Assembly (NCBI GenBank): GCA_016703325.1 | Contig: JADJCH010000024.1 | Location: 25,304 to 89,303, forward strand | Source of the DNA: Burkholderiales bacterium | GTDB lineage: Bacteria; Pseudomonadota; Gammaproteobacteria; Burkholderiales; Burkholderiaceae_C | Reading direction: 5' to 3' | Length of the DNA stretch: 64,000 nt | Part shown: one piece after another, positions 59,469 to 64,000 of the stretch | Position numbering within the stretch: position 1 is the stretch's first letter | Layout of the letters: every line of letters begins with the position of its first letter | Program-made: the position numbers and the translations under genes | Notes under the pieces: model-generated | What the model saw: the letters and a program-made list of their open reading frames with translations, nothing else | Databases searched by the model: none | Told to the model about the DNA's origin: nothing

Positions 59469-60353
59469 ATGAAGAAACTTTGCGAAAGGGTGAACCGGGG
59501 CATGACGCATCCAGTTGAAGGGGTTGATCCGAGGGCCATCCATCGGGTTGACAACCCGGCCCCGTTGTCGGCCCCGTTGTCGGCTCCGGTGCCGGGCCAG
59601 CCGCCGAGCCGCTGGCTGCTGGTGCTGAGGCCCGGCGATGTGCGGCAGCAGCTGTGTGATCGCCTGGCCACACAGGGCTGGTCGCTGCAGGTGCTGGAGG
59701 TGGCCACCGATTGGCGCCCGCGCCTGCAACAGGAGCGACCCGACGGGGTATTGCTGGACAGCGGCTGGGCCGGTTTCGACGCTCTGGATGCCTGTCGGGC
59801 GCTGCGTGCGCTGGATGCCCGACTGCCCATCGTGCTGCTGGGCGGGGGCAACGAGGAGATCGACCATGTCATCGCGCTGGAAAGCGGCGCAGACGACTAC
59901 CTGGCCTTCCCCTGGGGGCTGCGCCAGTTGCAGGCGCGCATGCGTGCGTTGTTGCGCCGGCAGGAGGCCGCCAGTCGGGCGCAGCCCGAACCGCCACCGC
60001 TTCAGGGCCTGGGTGCAGGGCTGACCAGCGTGAGCGCGGTGAAGGTGGGGCCCTGGTGGTTTCTGGCCGAGTCCCGCTGCCTGCAGCGCGGTCAGGAGCT
60101 GCGTGTGTTGCCGGAGGTGGAAGCGGCCCTTCTGGCCGAACTGACCGCCCAGCCGCACCAGCCGGTGGCGCGTCAGCACCTGCGCCTGGCCTGCCATGGC
60201 GACCAGCCGGTGCTGCCCCGTGCGGTGGATGCGGCGGTGATGCGCCTGCGCCGCGCGGTGGAGCCGGACCCGGAGCTGCCGCGCTACATCCAGACGGTAC
60301 GGGGCGTCGGCTATGTGTTCGTGCCGGGGGCGGAGCTGCCGACCCGGACCTGA
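59469..60353 (+). CDS. OmpR-type response regulator with atypical receiver
   Basis: 294 residues. The C-terminal winged helix (about 185-285) is well kept: GQELRVLPEVEAALLAELTA, PRAVDAAVMRLRRAVEPDPE and RYIQTVRGVGYVFVPG. The receiver has an Asp at the phosphorylation site (VLLDSGWAGFD) but lacks the acidic pair (LVLRPGD instead of VDDD) and the conserved Lys (DDYLAFPWG). It probably works without ordinary phosphorylation. It is divergent from the FlgH-like operon, with 210 bases between; no kinase is adjacent. A CACAC-AAT-GTGTG palindrome lies at about 59360 in that gap. Confidence 0.85.
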   Translation: MKKLCERVNRGMTHPVEGVDPRAIHRVDNPAPLSAPLSAPVPGQPPSRWLLVLRPGDVRQQLCDRLATQGWSLQVLEVATDWRPRLQQERPDGVLLDSGWAGFDALDACRALRALDARLPIVLLGGGNEEIDHVIALESGADDYLAFPWGLRQLQARMRALLRRQEAASRAQPEPPPLQGLGAGLTSVSAVKVGPWWFLAESRCLQRGQELRVLPEVEAALLAELTAQPHQPVARQHLRLACHGDQPVLPRAVDAAVMRLRRAVEPDPELPRYIQTVRGVGYVFVPGAELPTRT

Positions 60354-60398
60354 AGGCGTTCCGGTCCGGTGCGGTCCGGGGCGGTCCGACGGCCCCGT

Positions 60399-60440
60399 CG
60401 GCTCAATCGGCTCAATCGGCTCAATCGGCTCAATCGGCTC
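60399..60440 (+). repeat. CGGCTCAAT 9-bp tandem repeat, 4.7 units
   Basis: Four full CGGCTCAAT units and a partial fifth lie in the 144-base gap between the response regulator and the convergent reductase gene, after a run of GGTCCGG-like short repeats. No gene or known regulatory site is seen there; slippage repeats are the simplest reading. Confidence 0.9.
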
Positions 60441-60497
60441 CGGTCGGCTGACCTATTCCCTCGGACGGTCGGAAGTCTTCGTCCTGCTGCGGCGCAC

Positions 60498-61544
60498 TCA
60501 CCCCTGCTGCGCAAAGAACCCCTCGGTGTGAATGCGCTGCGGCTGCGCGCCGAGCTGCTTCACCCGCTCCACACACGCGTCGACGAACTCGGTGGAGCCG
60601 GCGATGAAGACGCTGTGCTCCCACAGGTCCGGAAACTCCCGGCCCAGCAGCGCCGGGATGCGGCCGTGCAGGAGGCCGGGCTTCTGCTCGCGCGTCAGCG
60701 TCGGCAGGTAGCGGAAATTCGGGTGCCGCGCCTGCCACCAGGCCATCAGGCCGCGGTCGTAGAGGTCGGCCTCCTCGCGCGCCGAGAACATCAGCGCCAC
60801 CGGCTGCGGGTAGCCGCGCTTGAGCGCCGCCTCGGTGAGCGAGAGGATCGGCGCCAGCCCCGAGCCCGCCGCCAGGCAGAGCACGGGGGTGTCCACCGAC
60901 GGGTCGCCGATGAAGGTGCCGTGCGGGCCGGAGAGCGTCACCTGCGCGCCCACCGGCACCTCATCGTGCAGCCAGCGGGGCGTGCGGCCCGATGCGTGGC
61001 CCTCGCCCTGCTGGGCGATCCCGTTCCCCTGGCGGGTGACCTGCAGGCAGATCTCCCCGTCCGGCCGCGGCGCGTTGGCCAGCGAGTAGGCCCGCAGCGG
61101 CACGCCCGCCGCCGGATTGCCGAGCATCACGTACTGCCCGGGCCAGAAGCGCATCGGCGCGCCCAGCGGGCGCAGCACGAACTCGGTGATCAGCGGCGTG
61201 CGGGCGATGCGGTCCACCACCACATAGGCCTGGTCCTCGCGCGGCGGGAACAGCTTGGGCTTGGCGTCCTCCGTGCCCCAGTCGATCTCCAGCAGCGGCG
61301 AGATCGGTTTGGCCATGCACATCAGGCCGTAGCCCTGGTGGCGCTCCTCCTGCGACAGCGCCATGTCCAGCACGAAGCCCTGGTCAAACTGCCCGGCCGT
61401 CACCTTGACCTTGCACTCCCCGCAGGCCCCCGCGCGGCAGTTGTTCGGCAGAGCAAACCCGGCGCGCTCCAGCGCCTGCAGCACGGTGTCGCCGTCGTGG
61501 CAGGCGACGGACTTGCCCGAAGGCTTCAGCTTGATTTCGTTCAT
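60498..61544 (-). CDS. 2Fe-2S ferredoxin-NAD(P)H reductase
   Basis: 348 residues. An N-terminal plant-type 2Fe-2S domain has Cys36, Cys41, Cys44 (NNCRAGACGECKV) and Cys76 (GLMCMAKP). An FAD domain (WPGQYVMLGN, RAYSLANAP) and an NAD(P)H domain (CLAAGSGLAPILSLTEAAL) follow. This is the reductase build that feeds electrons to oxygenases. The ferritin-like di-iron gene 26 bases upstream on the same strand is the obvious partner, giving a two-component oxygenase or desaturase. It resembles CDP-6-deoxy-glucoseen reductases only in domain order. Confidence 0.9.
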   Translation of the reverse strand: MNEIKLKPSGKSVACHDGDTVLQALERAGFALPNNCRAGACGECKVKVTAGQFDQGFVLDMALSQEERHQGYGLMCMAKPISPLLEIDWGTEDAKPKLFPPREDQAYVVVDRIARTPLITEFVLRPLGAPMRFWPGQYVMLGNPAAGVPLRAYSLANAPRPDGEICLQVTRQGNGIAQQGEGHASGRTPRWLHDEVPVGAQVTLSGPHGTFIGDPSVDTPVLCLAAGSGLAPILSLTEAALKRGYPQPVALMFSAREEADLYDRGLMAWWQARHPNFRYLPTLTREQKPGLLHGRIPALLGREFPDLWEHSVFIAGSTEFVDACVERVKQLGAQPQRIHTEGFFAQQG

Positions 61545-61570
61545 GGCGGCGTCGGTGGATCGTCAGCGAA

Positions 61571-62599
61571 TCAGAAGACGGGGATGATGTCTTCCATCTC
61601 GATGTCTGACACCTCCTGGCCGGTGATGCCGACCTCCGGAATCGCCGGGAACGGGATGCCGTACTTGTCCAGCACGCCCTTGAGGTTCAGGATCGCCGCG
61701 CGCCAGTTGTTCTTCTTCGCCTCGTAGGCGGGGATGGCGAAGCCGGCGTCGCGGGCGATCTTCTCGCCTTCGCGCTGGTTGTCGATGAAGTCGGCCGGCA
61801 GGTCCCAGAACTCCATCGGCGGCTCGAACAGCACGGCCGACAGGAACAGGTAGCCGGCGCGGATCTGCTTGGTGATGACGGCGCGGTCCTCCACCGGCAG
61901 CTTCGGGTAGTCGCGCTCCATCAGCGCCATGCAGATGCCCATGTGGCGGCCTTCGTCCTTGCCGATGTTGCGGAAGGCGGCCTTGAACACCGGCTCGGTG
62001 CAGCCCGCAGCCATCTGGTGGAAGATGGTCGCGGCGGCGATCTCGCCCATCAGGAAGGAGCTGAACAGCACCGCCAGGCTGTACTTCGGCACCGCCTGCT
62101 TGTAGCCCGTCCAGTAGCGAGCGCCATTGAAGTACAGCCACTTGGCGTTCTTCTGCAGGCGCCGGCCCAGGTCCGTCTTGGGCTCGTAGGTGATCGGGTC
62201 CGGATGCTCCAGGAACTTGGTGATCGCCAGCCCGCACATCTGCTCGTGGTTCTGCTCGTCGCGGGTGACGCTGAAGAAGCAGCGGCGCACCGCGTCCTCC
62301 TCATGCGCCTCGTAGGTCTTGATGAAGGCCGAGGCGAACACGGGGGGCGCCGAGGCGTCGAACACGCTCAGCAGCGTCCACCAGTAGGCAATCGCCTCGC
62401 GCTGCTCCCAGGTGTAGCGGCTCGCGTCAAAGCTCTCCCAGGGCAGCTTCTTCGGATCCCAGTTCTCCCGCTGCGCGGCGTCCCAGATCTCCTCGAGCTT
62501 GGCGGTGTGCGCATGCCAGCTCAGCGGGTAGACGTTCGGCTGCTCGACGGCAGGCGGGAATTCCATCGTCTGCGCGAGCTTGTCCTTGTTCATGGCCAT
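61571..62599 (-). CDS. Ferritin-like di-iron protein, probable oxygenase component
   Basis: 342 residues, helical, no signal. Two E-x-x-H motifs, Glu115-His118 (DEQNHEQMCG) and Glu216-His219 (DEGRHMGICM), with Glu around 97-101 (YEAHEEDA) and Glu186 (FLMGEIAAA), form a ribonucleotide-reductase-R2-like carboxylate di-iron site. No R2 tyrosyl-radical context or NrdA gene is present. With the following reductase it should activate O2 on an unknown organic substrate. Two in-frame ATGs (62599 and 62593) start the frame. A large palindrome lies about 90 bases upstream. Confidence 0.82.
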   Translation of the reverse strand: MAMNKDKLAQTMEFPPAVEQPNVYPLSWHAHTAKLEEIWDAAQRENWDPKKLPWESFDASRYTWEQREAIAYWWTLLSVFDASAPPVFASAFIKTYEAHEEDAVRRCFFSVTRDEQNHEQMCGLAITKFLEHPDPITYEPKTDLGRRLQKNAKWLYFNGARYWTGYKQAVPKYSLAVLFSSFLMGEIAAATIFHQMAAGCTEPVFKAAFRNIGKDEGRHMGICMALMERDYPKLPVEDRAVITKQIRAGYLFLSAVLFEPPMEFWDLPADFIDNQREGEKIARDAGFAIPAYEAKKNNWRAAILNLKGVLDKYGIPFPAIPEVGITGQEVSDIEMEDIIPVF

Positions 62600-62688
62600 G
62601 GGGGTGTCTCCGGGTGCGGGTGGTAGGTAGGCGACCCGCCGGCTGGGTGGACGACGGCGGTCGGGTGCAACGCGGAGTGCAGGTTAAA

Positions 62689-62730
62689 GTGATACACGTG
62701 ATTGCGCAATAGCAATTGCATGTGTATCAC
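62689..62730. promoter_or_regulatory. Large palindromic operator candidate upstream of the di-iron operon
   Basis: GTGATACAC (62689-62697) and its complement GTGTATCAC (62722-62730) enclose two further small palindromes, ATTGCGCAAT (62701-62710) and GCAATTGC (62712-62719). With the next three bases each outer arm is 12 long with one mismatch. It is AT-rich against a very GC-rich background. The layout suits a dimeric repressor or activator controlling the minus-strand oxygenase pair; the regulator family is not identified. Confidence 0.7.
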
Positions 62731-62996
62731 ATTGATCTGGGGTAAGTCCCAGGTGGCGAGCCGGGGCGGGCGGCAGAGACGGGGCGAAGCCGACCCCCTC
62801 CTGCCGCGCTCCCCCGTGACATCTTCCCGCCCGCCCACCGCTGAACCTTGCGCCACTCCCCTTGCCGCGGCACCCGGCAGTGCCCAGAATCGGCAAATCG
62901 CACGCGCCGCTTTCGGCGGCGGTTTGAGTATCGTGTGGCGTTGCAGTCGACGAGGGAGAAATCGAAATGCATCAAGGGCTTGGCGCTGTTTTGGCA
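62731..62996. other. Gene-free stretch before the integron sites
   Basis: Part of the 504-base gap between the di-iron gene and the first cassette gene. Several short frames cross it, but none has a ribosome site, family similarity or consistent codon use. Base composition falls from GC-rich to mixed towards its right end, near 62940, marking the edge of the foreign segment. Confidence 0.6.
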
Positions 62997-63060
62997 GTCT
63001 GCGTTAGACGACAGAAGTCGCGTAAAGCGGCATAAGGTTGTCGTCTACAACACGTTGGGC
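62997..63060 (+). other. Degenerate attC- or attI-like integron site
   Basis: The right end is GTTGGGC (63054-63060), a match to the GTTRRRY integrase core. Inside, AGACGACA (63006-63013) pairs perfectly with TGTCGTCT, with one unpaired T next to the left arm, as in folded attC sites. The expected left core RYYYAAC is only weakly present (GTCTGCGT). It marks the left border of the first cassette; it may be attI or an eroded attC. Confidence 0.55.
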
Positions 63061-63103
63061 CTCATGCCATCGCTTCCGGCTATTCACCTCACTTGGTAAA
63101 CCA

Positions 63104-63520
63104 ATGCAATTAATAGCGCCAATTTGGAGGCCGGTTGCGGCGCTTGCGCTTATTACAGCCATGCCTTTAGGTGCGTTGGCCGGCCCAGCGTCCTACGCGT
63201 GCAACATAGTGCAGTCTTGGCAACTCGTCGAAGACGGTACGTTGAAGCCTGTGCCAAAGAGCAATCTTTGGTTGCCCGGGATGGGCTTCGGGGTTAATAG
63301 ACGCTCTGGTGCGCTTTCTTCTAAAGAACTGCCAATTCCTTTTCCTGCTCTGCGCGTTTTATCTCCGGGTTCCGCAGAGCATTACTTCCTCGCGCAAGCG
63401 GAGTCACCGCAGCCCACGGCGCACACGCTCATCCTTCGCATCGATGAGTTCCGAGCGGGAGAGTACAAGCCGTTCCTGCTGTACTACGGAACCAGCGTCG
63501 TAAGCGGTACGTGCAAATGA
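63104..63520 (+). CDS. Secreted protein in an integron cassette, unknown function
   Basis: 138 residues. A Sec signal peptide, MQLIAPIWRPVAALALITAM ending PLGALAG, is followed by a small domain (YACNIVQSWQLVEDGTLKPV ... RVLSPGSAEHYFLAQAESPQ ... LLYYGTSVVSGTCK) with two Cys that could form a disulfide. No family is recognised. Codon use is clearly less GC-rich than in the rest of the window. Its stop lies one base before the attC, a compact layout typical of cassettes. Confidence 0.75.
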   Translation: MQLIAPIWRPVAALALITAMPLGALAGPASYACNIVQSWQLVEDGTLKPVPKSNLWLPGMGFGVNRRSGALSSKELPIPFPALRVLSPGSAEHYFLAQAESPQPTAHTLILRIDEFRAGEYKPFLLYYGTSVVSGTCK

Positions 63521-63521
63521 A

Positions 63522-63579
63522 GCCCAACCCCTCATTCCAGCGGACCGCCTCCAGCGTCCGCTGAACTCCAACGTTGGAC
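63522..63579 (+). other. Integron attC recombination site
   Basis: 58 bases bounded by GCCCAAC (63522-63528, matches RYYYAAC) and GTTGGAC (63573-63579, matches GTTRRRY). The inner arms CAGCGGAC (63538-63545) and GTCCGCTG (63556-63563) are perfectly complementary with a ten-base loop. TGAACTCCAAC before the right core is characteristic of chromosomal-integron attC sites. It follows one ORF stop and precedes the next start by 16 bases. Confidence 0.92.
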
Positions 63580-63595
63580 CTCAAAGAGCGAATCC

Positions 63596-64000
63596 ATGCC
63601 TTCCTCAACAGTTCCCATTTTCACGCCGGACAATGAGCCATACCTTGGACGGCCACTGCTCGTTCTTTTTGACCGCACCATCACAAAGTCAATTGCTGTG
63701 CATCGGCAGCTTGGAGCGCGAACTTTCGGGACCGATTTAACGGCCATCCAGATTGCAGGCGTAGAGATAATTCCTCAAGGCATAAGTATTGCGCTGAGCA
63801 TGCGTGAACTCATACGTCAGGCCTATCTATTCTCAGCAGGCATTCTTATGCGACCACTAATCGAGAGAACAGGCATGATCTACCACCTTCACGATAATCC
63901 AGCGGCAATCGAGGCTTGGAACAATGGCTGGCCGCACAAATCGCAACCGACTTTTGACAGTCTCTTAGACTTAGTTATGGGGCCAGGTTCGGATGAGGAA
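63596..64000 (+). CDS. Second integron-cassette gene, cut by the right edge
   Basis: The ATG at 63596, 16 bases after the attC, opens a frame without stop to the end of the window (135 codons). The product starts MPSSTVPIFTPDNEPYLGRP and contains MRELIRQAYLFSAGILMRPL followed by IERTGMIYHLHDNPAAIEAW. The R-P-L-I-E helix recalls helical cassette proteins such as DUF5677, but this is a weak resemblance from memory. Codon use is AT-richer than the chromosome. No function is assigned. Confidence 0.7.
   Translation, partial: MPSSTVPIFTPDNEPYLGRPLLVLFDRTITKSIAVHRQLGARTFGTDLTAIQIAGVEIIPQGISIALSMRELIRQAYLFSAGILMRPLIERTGMIYHLHDNPAAIEAWNNGWPHKSQPTFDSLLDLVMGPGSDEE

Noticed and set aside
60399..60440. 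CRISPR-like repeat
   Set aside because: The units are contiguous 9-mers without spacers.
62702..63007. Plus-strand frame of 101 codons between the di-iron gene and the cassettes
   Set aside because: No ribosome site, mixed codon use, and it runs through the operator palindrome and the attC-like site.
63532..63747. 71-codon minus-strand frame at the right end
   Set aside because: It overlaps the attC and the start of the better-supported cassette gene and has no start signal.

Overview
The window is very GC-rich, with strong G/C preference at third codon positions. Its gene content is that of a betaproteobacterium of the order Burkholderiales. The flgN-flgM-flgA genes facing flgB-flgL, a TorD chaperone, an NnrU-family protein, LolD/FtsX-type transport and an EpsL-like exopolysaccharide protein all fit the Sphaerotilus/Leptothrix/Rubrivivax neighbourhood. 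That placement is inferred from gene content; no search was run. No rRNA, tRNA or CRISPR array was recognised.

Layout. 1-2756: end of a formate-dehydrogenase/molybdoenzyme maturation group (multi-cluster ferredoxin, TorD chaperone, MobA). 2842-4517: dcd and two small genes. 4675-16860: a complete flagellar rod/hook/ring locus, flgN-flgM-flgA on the minus strand and flgBCDEFGHIJKL on the plus strand. 16906-26576: a signalling block (HDOD protein, multi-PAS HisKA_2 kinase with an ANTAR response regulator, a second histidine kinase, and a receiver-PAS-GGDEF-EAL protein). 26776-30928: exopolysaccharide genes (priming glycosyltransferase, a frameshifted epsL-like gene, ugd). 31195-41560: housekeeping genes (ATP-dependent ligase, sbcB, ylqF, transporters, miaA) and the ATPase of a three-part ABC system.

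41561-46026 looks like an accessory island. It holds an oxygen-sensing-type di-iron protein behind a perfect FNR box, a PIN toxin pair, a TIR-FGE/SUMF1 fusion, a HepT-MntA pair and a remnant antitoxin. It separates the LolD-like ATPase (40715-41560) from what is probably its FtsX-type permease and AttH/CrtC-like partner (46027-50174). 50471-57284 is again core: xthA, an ABC exporter, a PilZ protein, thyA-EamA-folA and nnrU.

57387-60353 holds a second FlgH-type L-ring lipoprotein far from the flagellar genes. It lies in a three-gene operon with a small lipoprotein and an Ala-rich protein, divergent from an atypical OmpR-type regulator. 60498-62599 is a two-component oxygenase-like pair (ferredoxin-NAD reductase plus ferritin-like di-iron protein) with a large palindromic operator upstream. 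From about 62997 base composition changes and the window enters an integron cassette array: one convincing attC at 63522-63579, one degenerate attC/attI-like site, one secreted-protein cassette, and a second cassette gene cut by the right edge. The most promising novel material is the TIR-FGE island, the FlgH paralogue operon and the integron cassettes.
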